A stretch of DNA of 50,174 bases from Chloroflexota bacterium (GCA_003695675.1 RFIA01000090.1:1-50174); one strand, 5' to 3'; positions 34,182-43,493 are shown, numbered from the stretch's first letter. A program made the numbers and translations. Notes: a model not told the origin generated them from the letters alone.

Positions 34182-36158
34182 TTATCGGTATAAAAGCTCG
34201 ACGTATGGTTGCAACGATGTCAATTCGGTTGGCAGATTTCCTGTTGCAGATAGGATGAGCATTTCCCTAGCGCGAGTCATTGCCGTGAATAATTTTTTCC
34301 GTTGGCTGTCAATATACTCTGAATCCACTTCTTGGCCCAAGACTTGAAAATAGGTGTGCAAGTGCGGGATGAGAACCGCATGGAATTCTAATCCCTTCAT
34401 TTGATTGAAGGTTCCCACATAACACGCCTGATTGCGCAGATGCGCCCAATGTTTGATGATGCGTTTTGTATGACATAAGATGGCAATACTGCTCGGCATT
34501 ATGCCATTGTGTATCAGTATGTTGACCTCATCCTCAACCCTTTTTATTTCCTGCTCTACTCTGTTAACGAGTATCACTTTTGGTTTATCGCCGCTTGCGA
34601 GTTCATAAGATTGCAAGTCGGGTTTAACGATTTCCTCGGATTCGTCGCCTGTGTTGTCGATATTGATGAGGCTGTGTGCTGCTAGCGTAATTTCGCGAGT
34701 ACAACGGAACGGCACACGAAGAACACGAGTACGCCCACGGACTTCGATTCCTTTTTGTTTCCACGAAAATGCCCGAAATAAACTTTGGCTTGGGTCATCA
34801 CAAATAAATAGATCACCGTTGCTTTTTATCAATTTCAAGATCACTTTTATCCACGATGGGGCGAAATCTTGTGCCTCATCAATTAAAATAAAATCATAAG
34901 TATGACGCAGTGGGTGGCCTGTTTGCAATTCTGCTAAGGTGACAAAAGGAACATCTGACCAGTCTCGGATCGATTCGTTGTGATGGTAATCAATATATTG
35001 ATCCATAATGGTATTGATGACTTCACGTTTATTTTTGTTGAGAGAACGCCCTCTTCCCTTCCTTTCGACATTTAAATATTCGGCATTGTCATAAAGTTCC
35101 AATTCTTTGCGCCATTCAATCTCGGAAGCAACAAATTCAGGAGTCAGATTACTCTGTTCCATCAAGTCTGCAAACCAATTGCTCAACCATTCCTCAATTT
35201 TTTGCGGAGGACGCCACTTTGATCCAAGAATATTGCTGCATAGCTTATGGAAATTGACCACTTCGATACTCGGTATGTTACCTATTCGTTTTTCTAAATC
35301 CTTCACAAGGTCTTTGTTGAAGGCTAGTACCAAAATGTTGGCATCGGGATAATTTGCCGCGAGAAATTGCGCACGTTTGGCTAATACAAGCGATTTGCCA
35401 CTGCCAGCGACTCCCCGCACCAACCGTACAGATGTGTTCTGGCTGACCGCAATAGCCTCATCAGTCAGGAAATCATCCATTGGGGATGCTGCTGGTTTTA
35501 TTTTGATCGGTTGTTTGATGATTCTTTCCTGTTCAACCGTAATTGTGCCAACATCCTCGCCTTTGGCGTCATGTACGATCAATTCAGGGTCTAACACACC
35601 ACGTATGATATTCAAAATATCTTTATTGAGCGGTTTTTCTAATCGCCACTTAGCTGGAATAGATTGTAGTGCCTTTTCAAAGCGGTCAGGCTGCAAATCT
35701 TCTGAATTGAGCACTCGTCCTTTTTCCCAAATAAGTCCCTCCGCCTTTCTTTTCGTATCGTTATCTAAATGTACGATGATGGCAGCATACATCCATGGAA
35801 AGCGAAGGACTTCCCGTCCCCTGTATTTTTTCCTCAGTTCGGCACGAGCCTCAAAAGCATCAGCAAGATTGAGCGCATAGTCATGAGCAATCTCGACCGG
35901 GTTGTCTTCTTCTTCCTCTACCCCATCCATCCCATCTCGTATGATGGTCACTTTTTTCTGTGTGATGCTTACAATATTCTTCCAATCTTTGACTTCTAGT
36001 ACAATGACGCCACGTTCGGCTGAGACGACCACAAAATCGGGACGAGATCGGGTTGTCTTACTTCCCACAATTTCAGGTTCTGCCACGAAAAAATATCGAT
36101 TTGATGGTAAAGATTTCAATAATCTCTCGACGCGTTTTTCGCCATACGTTTGTGTCAT
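34182..36158 (-). CDS. NERD nuclease-domain plus UvrD/Rep-like helicase
   Basis: The 658-residue protein starts at ATG 36158 with AGGATG upstream. Residues 1-60 form a nuclease-related (NERD) domain with the PD-(D/E)xK triad Asp41, Glu55 and Lys57 (PDFVVV, then VLEVKDW). A superfamily-1 helicase follows, with Walker A GVAGSGKS (249-256), Walker B ILIDEAQDFA, motif III CDDPSQSLFRAF, and the C-terminal motifs GTFNQMKGLEFHAVL and LFTAMTRARE. Nuclease-helicase chains of this kind occur in DNA repair and in phage defence. The gene stands alone between glyQS and dnaG and is visibly more AT-rich than both, which suggests acquisition. A defence role is inference. Confidence 0.85.
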   Translation of the reverse strand: MTQTYGEKRVERLLKSLPSNRYFFVAEPEIVGSKTTRSRPDFVVVSAERGVIVLEVKDWKNIVSITQKKVTIIRDGMDGVEEEEDNPVEIAHDYALNLADAFEARAELRKKYRGREVLRFPWMYAAIIVHLDNDTKRKAEGLIWEKGRVLNSEDLQPDRFEKALQSIPAKWRLEKPLNKDILNIIRGVLDPELIVHDAKGEDVGTITVEQERIIKQPIKIKPAASPMDDFLTDEAIAVSQNTSVRLVRGVAGSGKSLVLAKRAQFLAANYPDANILVLAFNKDLVKDLEKRIGNIPSIEVVNFHKLCSNILGSKWRPPQKIEEWLSNWFADLMEQSNLTPEFVASEIEWRKELELYDNAEYLNVERKGRGRSLNKNKREVINTIMDQYIDYHHNESIRDWSDVPFVTLAELQTGHPLRHTYDFILIDEAQDFAPSWIKVILKLIKSNGDLFICDDPSQSLFRAFSWKQKGIEVRGRTRVLRVPFRCTREITLAAHSLINIDNTGDESEEIVKPDLQSYELASGDKPKVILVNRVEQEIKRVEDEVNILIHNGIMPSSIAILCHTKRIIKHWAHLRNQACYVGTFNQMKGLEFHAVLIPHLHTYFQVLGQEVDSEYIDSQRKKLFTAMTRAREMLILSATGNLPTELTSLQPYVELLYR

Positions 36159-36332
36159 CAGTAAACATCCTTCTCTATTTTATGGGAACGACTTATTAAT
36201 ATTATTATCATACTATTGTTGATCTGGAATCATTAAGAAGGCTTCATCTTTTGGAAGGCTTTGATACAGCTGCAACTTTCTACAGCGATCTTGTGTTTAT
36301 TCTGAATCTTCCGTGAATGGCTTCATTCCGTA

Positions 36333-36361
36333 TTGCATGTATGACCATTCATACATATAAT
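36333..36361 (+). promoter_or_regulatory. dnaG promoter with embedded palindrome
   Basis: TTGCAT (36333-36338) and a perfect TATAAT (36356-36361) are spaced by 17 bases. The spacer is filled by an 8-bp inverted repeat, ATGTATGA-CCAT-TCATACAT (36337-36356), which touches both elements. A bound repressor would block polymerase, so this is likely an operator for the dnaG-rpoD unit. The rest of the gap 36159-36332 is AT-rich and holds no gene. Confidence 0.6.
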
Positions 36362-36393
36362 GCCGTCATAATTGGACGGTAGTGAGGGCGGCC

Positions 36394-38478
36394 ATGTCTG
36401 TAACTGACGAGATCAAAGCGAGGCTGGATATTGTTGCTTATATTCAGCAGTCAGTGCCGCTTAAGAAAGCCGGTCGGTCATACAAAGCGTGCTGTCCATT
36501 CCACAATGAACGTACCCCTTCTTTCGTCGTCAATCCCGATAGGCAAACATGGCGTTGTTTCGGCGCATGTTCTGAAGGTGGCGACATCTTCAGCTTTGCG
36601 ATGAAACAGCATGGGTGGACGTTCGTCGAAGCCCTCAATGAACTCGGTAAGCTCGCCGGTGTTGAAGTCAAGCCGCGTTCGCCACAGCAAAAAGAACAAG
36701 ATGCTTATCGCGAGCGTTTGCGCGGCTTAGTCGAAGAAGCGGCGCAATTTTATCATGAGTGGTTGTTCGCTGACGATGCCAACGCCGTCAATGCTTTGCG
36801 TTATGCACGCAAACAGCGTGGCTTCACCGACGAGACCATTCGTCAATATGCGATAGGGTATGCACCACCCGGTTGGCAAAATGCACTCGACCATTTGAAA
36901 TTGCTCGGTTATGATGAGGCGGATATTCTCGCAGCCGGGATCGCGACCAAAAATGAGGAGGGCGGTCGTGTCTATGACCGCTTTCGCAATCGTTTGATGA
37001 TTCCCATCCGCGATGGGCGTGGCCGCATTATCGGATTCGGTGCGCGTGTGCTCGACCCGGACGACATACCGAAGTATCTCAACTCACCACAGACACCGTT
37101 ATTCGATAAAAGTCGCACCTTATTCGGGCTTGATGTGGCGCGGAAGGCGATTCGTGACAGCGAAACGGCAGTCATCGTCGAGGGTTATATGGATGCGATT
37201 CAAGCGCATCAGGCTGGATTCATGAATGTTGTTGCGCAGATGGGTACCGCACTCACCGAGCCACAGTTGAGACAAATTGCACGTTCGGCGAAGAAAATTG
37301 TCCTCGCGCTTGACTCTGATGCTGCCGGTCAAAGCGCGACTCGGCGCAGTCTTGAAGTCGCGCAGCAAACATTGCAAGCGGACTTCGCCGGTCGCTTGTC
37401 GGTCGATATTCGCATTTTGCAAATCCCGGACGCCAAGGATCCCGACGATTTGATTCGCGAGTCGTCGCAGTTGTGGCAAGAACTTGTTGATGGCGCGACG
37501 CCGGTCGCTGATTATGTCATCGATATGGAGATGACGACTCTGTCGGAGAATGCGACGGTGCAGGAACGTGAGACGGTTGCGCGGCGTTTGTTGCCAATCT
37601 TGTTAGCTTCTGAAAATAATCTGTATCAGAAGGACAACATCCAAAAATTGGCGATGCGCTTGCGTATTGCAGAGCGTGACTTGCTCGCATTGGCAGACGA
37701 ACAACAACGCATCGACCGCGCCCGGCCACCGCGTCAATCTATTGCATCATCCGACACATTTGAGCCGCCGGAGATGCCACCGCTTGATTATGACGCGATG
37801 GATGCGCCACCGTTTGATGATGAATTCGATGATGTGGCGCTGCCCAATGTACCGTCACATCGCCCGATGCTTGTGCCGCAATCACGGGACGGTGCTTTGG
37901 AAAGTGATTGCCTGCGGATGTTGTTTCAATACCCTGATTTATTTTATCAGGCCAATCGCAAATTTCGCGAGTTGGCGGGCAATGATAGTGACTTGACGAC
38001 AGGGCCGTTGAATGCGCTGTGTGCAGATGATTTTTCGTCTGATGATTATCGTGCATTGATGATGGTTTTTCTGGCAGCTGTCGAGCAGGACGACTATGAT
38101 TTGCCAGAATTTCTCGAAGAAAATCTTGATCGTGATTTGCTGATGCTTTTAGATACGGTCATGCACGATGCCATTGACGGGCTGCGGCCTCATTTGCGAC
38201 ATGGCTTGGCGGCTGACCACGCGGCGCTGATGAAAGATTATGAACGGTTGACTGCTTCGCTTGATGTCGAAACTGAATTTGTTGGCCAAGTGTTGCGATT
38301 GCGCAGTCGCCGTCTGCAACGTGAACGTGAAGAATTGGTTTTTCTTCAAGTCGAATCGAACGCCAACCAAGATGATGATGGCGCACGTGTCTGTAGCTGG
38401 CAACTGAGCCGGTCGATGCGAGCGAAACGATTAATTGATATTGAATTGCAACGTCTTTCTCATTCATTTCGGGACTGA
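36394..38478 (+). CDS. dnaG: DNA primase
   Basis: ATG 36394 has GAGG about six bases upstream; the GTG at 36382 overlaps that signal. The 694-residue protein has the CHC2 zinc finger (Cys34, His37, Cys55, Cys59 in CPFHNERTPSF and WRCFGACSEGGD). The RNA polymerase domain carries FRNRLMIPIRDGRGRIIGFGAR, and the TOPRIM segment carries VIVEGYMDAIQAHQAG and LALDSDAAGQSA. The C-terminal helicase-binding part is acidic and helical, with a linker around residues 455-500 rich in Pro and Asp. It makes primers at the fork with DnaB. It is followed 55 bases later by rpoD, a remnant of the macromolecular-synthesis operon without rpsU. Confidence 0.97.
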   Translation: MSVTDEIKARLDIVAYIQQSVPLKKAGRSYKACCPFHNERTPSFVVNPDRQTWRCFGACSEGGDIFSFAMKQHGWTFVEALNELGKLAGVEVKPRSPQQKEQDAYRERLRGLVEEAAQFYHEWLFADDANAVNALRYARKQRGFTDETIRQYAIGYAPPGWQNALDHLKLLGYDEADILAAGIATKNEEGGRVYDRFRNRLMIPIRDGRGRIIGFGARVLDPDDIPKYLNSPQTPLFDKSRTLFGLDVARKAIRDSETAVIVEGYMDAIQAHQAGFMNVVAQMGTALTEPQLRQIARSAKKIVLALDSDAAGQSATRRSLEVAQQTLQADFAGRLSVDIRILQIPDAKDPDDLIRESSQLWQELVDGATPVADYVIDMEMTTLSENATVQERETVARRLLPILLASENNLYQKDNIQKLAMRLRIAERDLLALADEQQRIDRARPPRQSIASSDTFEPPEMPPLDYDAMDAPPFDDEFDDVALPNVPSHRPMLVPQSRDGALESDCLRMLFQYPDLFYQANRKFRELAGNDSDLTTGPLNALCADDFSSDDYRALMMVFLAAVEQDDYDLPEFLEENLDRDLLMLLDTVMHDAIDGLRPHLRHGLAADHAALMKDYERLTASLDVETEFVGQVLRLRSRRLQREREELVFLQVESNANQDDDGARVCSWQLSRSMRAKRLIDIELQRLSHSFRD

Positions 38479-38533
38479 TGAACACCCACAGTTTTTGTCC
38501 GGTAACGACTATTTTATGGTGGTGTGACGAATT

Positions 38534-40201
38534 ATGACGAAAAAACGCAAAACGAGGGATCCGGTTCAAATAACGGATACAGATGAAATGATCACCGCAT
38601 CTGTTACTGATGATGAAGTGGACGATGTTCTTGATTTTGATGACAATGATGGTGATAGTAGCGATGATGAGGTCGATAAAATTTTCGAGTCGCTGAAGTC
38701 TAAACGCGACAGACAAGCACAACCCGACTTGATTGAAGAGCCAGACAGTGATGACCTCGCAGGTATTGAGGATGAATTTGATGCGGACGAAACACCGCTT
38801 GATGGCCCTGCACTCGCTGATGATCCGGTGCGAATGTATCTCAAGGAAATTGGGCAAGTGCCGCTACTCAACACCAATCACGAAATATGGTTGAGTGCCC
38901 AGATTGCTGCTGAGCGCTTGCTCGACTCATTGATGGATACATGGTATCAGGAACACCCAGATGCCGAAGGACTTGCCGATCCAGTTGAGATTGTCGATAT
39001 GATCTATGCGCATTTGCTCTTTGCGTGGGACAAAGTCGAGGAACAAGCGAACGCATTCGATACACCGCTCCCCGATTTGTGTCTGCTTATCGATGAAGTA
39101 CAAGGTATCCTCGATAATTGGGATGGTGATAGCGACTCCTATATCCGGCAATATCTACAACAACGCGATTGGGGGCGCGACGATAGTTGGACTGAGATGG
39201 CACAATGTCTGTTTGCTGTCTTCCACACTTTATTTCTGCTGCCGCTTGTTATTCGGATGCGTCTACGCCGGTATTATGCTGAGAAACAGACTTTGCCGGA
39301 GCCTAAACTCGCGCATACATGGCTGATAGAAGATGAATATGCTGTCGAAGATTTGCCGTACCTATTTGAAACGCTTGAACAGAAGGCTGCATTAGCCGCC
39401 GAAGCATTGACACGCGCTAATCTGCGCCTCGTTGTCAGCGTTGCCAAGCGTTATATGGGACGCGGCATCAATTTTCTTGACCTCATTCAAGAAGGCAATA
39501 TCGGTTTGCTACGGGCGGTCACCAAGTTTGACCATACCAAAGGTTACAAATTCAGTACGTATGCGACATGGTGGATTCGTCAGGCGATTAGCCGGGCGAT
39601 TGCCGACCAAGCGCGGACGATTCGTATCCCAGTCCACATGTTTGAAACCATCAATCGCTTGACGCGCGTTCAACGTAGCCTGATTCAAGAACTTGGCGCG
39701 GAACCAACTGCCGAACAGATCGCACTTGAAATGGAATTCCTCAGCCCCGAAGAGACTGAAGCTATTCGCCTCATCCGGCGTAATGGTGCTCCGATGAATC
39801 CGTCATTGCAACGCAAGCTGCGCCGGGCGGCACAAAAAGTGCGTAAGATCATGCGCATTAGCCAAGAGCCGATGAGTCTCGAAATGCCGATTGGCCCCGA
39901 AGACAGTAGCTTACTCGGCGACTTCATCGAAGATGATAAAGTGCCCGGCCCGGTTGACGCGGCCAGCCGTCAATTGTTGAAAGAGCAAATTCGGCAGGCG
40001 CTCGGTGTCCTCAGCGAACGGGAGCGCGATGTGCTTGAAATGCGCTTCGGTTTGCAAGACGGCCAAGACCACACTTTAGAAGAGGTCGGCAAACACTTCG
40101 GTGTCACCCGCGAACGCATCCGCCAGATTGAGGCTAAAGCCCTGCGCAAATTGCGACATCCGACACGAAGTCGTCAATTGCGCGATTATCTTGAGATGTG
40201 A
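38534..40201 (+). CDS. rpoD: Primary sigma factor (sigma-70/SigA)
   Basis: The 555-residue protein has an acidic N-terminus rich in Asp/Glu. Region 1.2 ([16 protein letters not shown]) follows, then a long non-conserved insertion (about residues 115-275). Region 2 is [34 protein letters not shown] and [15 protein letters not shown]. Region 3 starts at [13 protein letters not shown] and region 4 ends with the helix-turn-helix [20 protein letters not shown]. It is the housekeeping promoter-recognition subunit. The Shine-Dalgarno is poor. The many TTGACA/TATAAT pairs in the window fit its recognition regions. It probably shares the dnaG transcript. Confidence 0.97.
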   Translation: MTKKRKTRDPVQITDTDEMITASVTDDEVDDVLDFDDNDGDSSDDEVDKIFESLKSKRDRQAQPDLIEEPDSDDLAGIEDEFDADETPLDGPALADDPVRMYLKEIGQVPLLNTNHEIWLSAQIAAERLLDSLMDTWYQEHPDAEGLADPVEIVDMIYAHLLFAWDKVEEQANAFDTPLPDLCLLIDEVQGILDNWDGDSDSYIRQYLQQRDWGRDDSWTEMAQCLFAVFHTLFLLPLVIRMRLRRYYAEKQTLPEPKLAHTWLIEDEYAVEDLPYLFETLEQKAALAAEALTRANLRLVVSVAKRYMGRGINFLDLIQEGNIGLLRAVTKFDHTKGYKFSTYATWWIRQAISRAIADQARTIRIPVHMFETINRLTRVQRSLIQELGAEPTAEQIALEMEFLSPEETEAIRLIRRNGAPMNPSLQRKLRRAAQKVRKIMRISQEPMSLEMPIGPEDSSLLGDFIEDDKVPGPVDAASRQLLKEQIRQALGVLSERERDVLEMRFGLQDGQDHTLEEVGKHFGVTRERIRQIEAKALRKLRHPTRSRQLRDYLEM

Positions 40202-40209
40202 CACACAAC

Positions 40210-40240
40210 AGAGCGGCTCAATCGAGTCGCTCTTGTTTAC
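40210..40240 (+). terminator. Terminator after rpoD
   Basis: A 10-bp stem, AGAGCGGCTC with GAGTCGCTCT (one G-T pair), has a four-base loop and is followed by TGTTTAC. The T-run is short, so termination may be partial. Confidence 0.6.
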
Positions 40241-40275
40241 AGTCTGAGCAATAGGGTATTGTTTCCTGAACTCGA

Positions 40276-41241
40276 ATGACCAATCTGACATATTGCCCGG
40301 TTTGTGGTGAAATACTCGGCGAGCGCGAAGAGGGTGGTCGTCTGCGACCGGTGTGCTCGAATTGCGGTTATATTCATTATCACAATCCCGTTCCAGCTGT
40401 CGGTATGGTGATTGAGATGGACGGCGGCATCGTCTTGATTCAACGCGGTCAACCACCGCATCAAGGGGAGTGGACGCTGCCGAGCGGCTTCATCGAGATG
40501 GATGAAAGCGCCGAAGAAGCCGCTATCCGCGAAGCTGAAGAAGAGACCGGCCTCAAAGTGGAGATTGTCGAGTTGATGAGTGTCAATTCGTTTCCCGAAG
40601 GGCCGCCTGTCAGCGGCATTATCATCTTCTTCCGAATGCGTCCGGTCGGCGGGCAATTACGTGCCGGTGATGATGCCAACGATGTGCGGGTCTTCAAACC
40701 GGATGCGATACCCGTTTTGCCATTTCGCACACATCGTGAAACGATCTCCGAATGGTTGCTACAACAACAAAACGATTCGCCTTCATCCGCACACAAACAA
40801 GCGCCGGAATTTATCATTCGCCCGGCAGAAGCACGCGACCTCGAAGATATTTCCGGTTTGCTGGCGCTCATCCCGGCTAATCGTAATCTAAGCCAAGCCG
40901 AATGGCAGGCATTTGAGCAACGCTTTTATGAAGCGCCGGGTGTGGAGGTTTTTGTCGCGGCGGCGCGGCAAGAGCCACCCATCATCATTGGTTTCATTGC
41001 GCTGTCCATCGTGCGAACCTTAACCGAAGGACGCGGTTTCATCAATGATATGGCTGTCTTGCCGACCTATCAACGACAAGGCGTTGGGGCAGAATTGCTT
41101 GAGGCCGTCATGCGCCGCGCCGAGCGTTTGAATCTGCGCGAGTTGATGGTCAACACACGGCGTGCCAATCAACAGGCGCGTGCTTTTTATCTCGCGCTCG
41201 GTTTTTCTGACGAGGGTATTATGCGCCTCAAACTGCGTTGA
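40276..41241 (+). CDS. Nudix hydrolase fused to a GNAT acetyltransferase
   Basis: The 321-residue protein begins with a zinc ribbon (CPVCG and CSNCG). A Nudix domain follows whose box reads GFIEMDESAEEAAIREAEEE then TGL (residues about 73-95), with all invariant Glu and Arg present. After a Ser/Gln linker, residues from about 180 form a GNAT domain with FINDMAVLPTYQRQGVGAEL and QARAFYLALGFSDEG. The Zn-ribbon Nudix half resembles NADH/ADP-ribose-type pyrophosphatases. The acetyltransferase substrate is unknown. The fusion suggests the two reactions act on related small molecules or one regulates the other. Confidence 0.85.
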   Translation: MTNLTYCPVCGEILGEREEGGRLRPVCSNCGYIHYHNPVPAVGMVIEMDGGIVLIQRGQPPHQGEWTLPSGFIEMDESAEEAAIREAEEETGLKVEIVELMSVNSFPEGPPVSGIIIFFRMRPVGGQLRAGDDANDVRVFKPDAIPVLPFRTHRETISEWLLQQQNDSPSSAHKQAPEFIIRPAEARDLEDISGLLALIPANRNLSQAEWQAFEQRFYEAPGVEVFVAAARQEPPIIIGFIALSIVRTLTEGRGFINDMAVLPTYQRQGVGAELLEAVMRRAERLNLRELMVNTRRANQQARAFYLALGFSDEGIMRLKLR

Positions 41242-41264
41242 CAACACTGCGCTGCATATATACT
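41238..41264 (+). promoter_or_regulatory. Possible tmRNA promoter
   Basis: A perfect TTGACA (41238-41243) overlaps the Nudix-GNAT stop. TATACT (41259-41264) follows at only 15 bases, shorter than optimal. A start near 41272 would give a leader of about 35 bases to be removed by RNase P. Confidence 0.35.
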
Positions 41265-41305
41265 TCATATACGCCTTGTGATAGAATATAGGTGTAGCTT
41301 AACAT

Positions 41306-41692
41306 GGGGGTGAAATAGATTCGACACATGGGGACGTGTACACATTGCAAGTCGCGGCGCTCTGACCGCGTGAACAACGGAGCTAGCACACATAAGTGCC
41401 AACCAAAACACATTCGCTCTTCCCGTCGCTGCATAAGTAGCTGACCGGAGAGTGCTAGCCCCGAAGTGGCTAGCCGTCTGCCCCATCCGTCTTCGTCCGG
41501 GTGGTTCGGTAGGCGACACCAAAGACGAAGTGCGACCTCACCGATGCCGATAAGTGAGGCCAAGCGACATCGGCTAGTTGACGGTTTACCCGGTTGGCCG
41601 GGGCTGCCGTCGGCGAATGTAAAAGGCCAACTAAACTTGTAGAGATGTGTAGGCCAGCCATGTGGACTCGGGTGCGACTCCCGACACCTCCA
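41306..41692 (+). ncRNA. ssrA: Transfer-messenger RNA (one-piece)
   Basis: The 5' end GGGGGTGAAATAGATTCGAC and the 3' end with GGACTCGGGTGCGACTCCC then GACACCTCCA form the tRNA-like half. GGGGGTG (41306-41312) pairs with CACCTCC (41685-41691), A41692 is the discriminator, and the TTCGA-type T-loop is CGGGTGCGACTCCCG. The CCA is not encoded (CTA follows) and would be added later. The length of 387 bases is normal. In the middle is a tag reading frame from GCC 41398 to TAA 41436. Several hairpins that fit the pseudoknots (GCTAGCCCCGAAGTGGCTAG and others) follow it. tmRNA with SmpB rescues stalled ribosomes and tags the nascent chain for proteolysis. smpB is not in this window. Confidence 0.96.
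41398..41436 (+). other. tmRNA proteolysis-tag reading frame
   Basis: Starting at the resume codon GCC, the frame encodes ANQNTFALPVAA followed by TAA. The ALPVAA ending is a common ClpXP-directed tag terminus, which fixes the frame and supports the tmRNA call. Confidence 0.9.
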
Positions 41693-41715
41693 CTATAATA
41701 AAATGCAAATAACAT

Positions 41716-41748
41716 AAACTCCGGCGACAAATCTGGAGTTTTTATTTT
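41716..41748 (+). terminator. Terminator of the tmRNA gene
   Basis: A 9-bp stem, AAACTCCGG with CTGGAGTTT (one G-T pair), has an eight-base loop and is followed by TTATTTTAC. It lies 24 bases after the mature 3' end. The rest of the gap to 41872 holds no gene. Confidence 0.85.
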
Positions 41749-41872
41749 ACGACTCTGCAAGTCACTTGCCCACAAACACCCAAATTTTTGATGGGACTTT
41801 TTCAAACTCTTGCCGCAACAACCAACTCTGATTAGACTGATGCTCTGATTGTTCACAAACACGGAGTCTTGG

Positions 41873-42646
41873 ATGCAGCACGTCAACATGCGCATCATGA
41901 TGCTGATATGGGCGCTACTCGCCGCGGCATGTTCGGCGGTCGGCGCGAACGATGCTGAGCGCACGGCAGTCGCGGAAAATGAGTCGCTCAAAACCCGAGT
42001 CGCAATCATCAACGCGACGGCCACCCACGAAATCGACCGTGTAGCCATTACGCTTGAACATGCGCAGACCGAAGTCCGCAATGTGGTCAACCAAAATCAA
42101 TTTCTCGTCGCGACTTTACTGCTGCGCGGCACGCCGACAGAAGGCATTATCGTCACGGCAGCAAATGTCGTCAACTTACCAGCGACGGCGACACCCGCGC
42201 CACCATCGCGCATTGTTGACCCCAATGCAACCGGCGAGGTCAATGCCGTTGTCTCGCCTGTATCGGCCCCGACTCCCGCAGGATTGCCGACGGTTGGTGC
42301 ACAGCCGATCCTGTCACAAATTGTGACCGCGACCGGAGTCGGCGATGATGACTGCGCCGTCAATCAAACATCACAGTTCACATCGGACACCGCCGAAATT
42401 TATGTCGTCGCCGTTGCAGACAACATCGTGCCCGGCACGCAAATCGCTTCGCGCTGGTTTCGTGAAAATGTGGAGGTCGCTGCCTTTGATTTCGTTCCCG
42501 ATTTTCGTATCGATGACGCTTGCATTTGGTTTTTCATCGACCAAACTGACGCTGAATTCACACCCGGTGAATGGAGCGTTCAGTTATCGATTAACGGCGG
42601 CAATGTCGGCGCACCGATGCTGTTCACAATTGTCGATGGGGGATAA
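41873..42646 (+). CDS. Lipoprotein with coiled-coil segment and C-terminal beta domain
   Basis: ATG 41873 has GGAG six bases upstream; a TTG at 41849 would displace the signal. The 257-residue product has a signal ending in the lipobox LAAAC (Cys 20). A helical segment (about 30-90) with heptad-like spacing follows (ENESLKTRVAIINATATHEI). Then comes a Pro/Thr/Ala-rich linker (LPATATPAPPS) and a globular domain with two Cys, opening DDCAVNQTSQF and ending GNVGAPMLFTIVDGG. The domain's strand pattern suggests an Ig-like fold, but no family is recognised. It is likely attached to the membrane's outer face. Confidence 0.65.
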   Translation: MQHVNMRIMMLIWALLAAACSAVGANDAERTAVAENESLKTRVAIINATATHEIDRVAITLEHAQTEVRNVVNQNQFLVATLLLRGTPTEGIIVTAANVVNLPATATPAPPSRIVDPNATGEVNAVVSPVSAPTPAGLPTVGAQPILSQIVTATGVGDDDCAVNQTSQFTSDTAEIYVVAVADNIVPGTQIASRWFRENVEVAAFDFVPDFRIDDACIWFFIDQTDAEFTPGEWSVQLSINGGNVGAPMLFTIVDGG

Positions 42647-42671
42647 TTGGCGAGTTGGTCAATTGCTTTCT

Positions 42672-43493
42672 CTAATCGTCTAATTTGAAGAAAAATTGAA
42701 TCGGCAGTTCACCAAGATGGACAAGGGCTTTATGTTTCAAGAGCACGGGCTTTTCGACCTGTAGCCGATGCCGGTCAATATAGGTACCATTCAATGAACT
42801 TAGGTCAGTAATTTGCCAACCATCCGTGTGTTTCGACAACATCGCGTGCTGCCGCGAAACACCATTTTCTCGCGCATTGTATTTGGCGAGGTCAATATCC
42901 GGTCGCATGTTGGTTTGTGGGTCATACCACCCAATCAATAATTTCTCTTTTATCAGATTGACTTTCAGTGTTTGTTCCAATGTTGGGAAGACCAATACAC
43001 TATAGTTATGCTCCACAAGATTACTCAACATGCCCCAAATCCGCTCACCTTGACTTTTCAACTCGCTAAGACGCAGGTCGTCCTCGTTCATCTGTGTTTC
43101 GCGTGTCAGGCGCTGAATGATGGGAAGTGAACTCAGCAGGCGTTTAAAGTTTTCATCATAAGAATTATCATCAATGAATGACAAGTGTTGGATGTGCCGG
43201 AGCAATAATGGCATCGGGCACCGGTCCACCTTGACGGGGATAATGCGTTTGCGGAGTCTTTGAAACTCACGCCATTCCGCCGAGACATTGGGCGATCTTG
43301 CTGCGGCATGAGAAATAATGAGAATCATTATCTCCGCAACGCGCAATTGTTGGTCAACATATTCGTCCCAATGCATACCTGCTGGGACATGATTGATGTG
43401 GTCAACCCATGTTTCGTAGCCTCGTGCTTGCAAGTCGCGAGATAATCTATCTGCAAATGTATCATCATTGGTAGCATGACAAATGAAGATCAT
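42672..43493 (-). CDS. TIR domain-FHA domain fusion protein
   Basis: The start is taken as ATG 43493, where the TIR fold begins (MIFICHATNDDTFADRLSRD). A TTG-initiated frame to 43586 would add 31 residues without a Shine-Dalgarno. The 273-residue protein has a TIR domain at 1-90, including YETWVDHINHVPAG, MILIISHAAARSPNVSAEW and RIIPVKVD, with Glu73 or Glu76 as the candidate NADase residue. A helical middle (about 100-165) follows, then an FHA domain (about 185-270) with GVSRQHAML, WQITDLSSLNGTYID and LVHLGELPI. TIR domains in bacteria often cleave NAD in immunity; FHA domains bind phosphothreonine. A phosphorylation-gated TIR effector is a reasonable inference. It converges on the lipoprotein gene. 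Confidence 0.85.
   Translation of the reverse strand: MIFICHATNDDTFADRLSRDLQARGYETWVDHINHVPAGMHWDEYVDQQLRVAEIMILIISHAAARSPNVSAEWREFQRLRKRIIPVKVDRCPMPLLLRHIQHLSFIDDNSYDENFKRLLSSLPIIQRLTRETQMNEDDLRLSELKSQGERIWGMLSNLVEHNYSVLVFPTLEQTLKVNLIKEKLLIGWYDPQTNMRPDIDLAKYNARENGVSRQHAMLSKHTDGWQITDLSSLNGTYIDRHRLQVEKPVLLKHKALVHLGELPIQFFFKLDD

Noticed and set aside
41293-41640. ORFs within the tmRNA region on the minus strand
   Set aside because: The tRNA-like ends, tag frame and following terminator show the region is an RNA gene.
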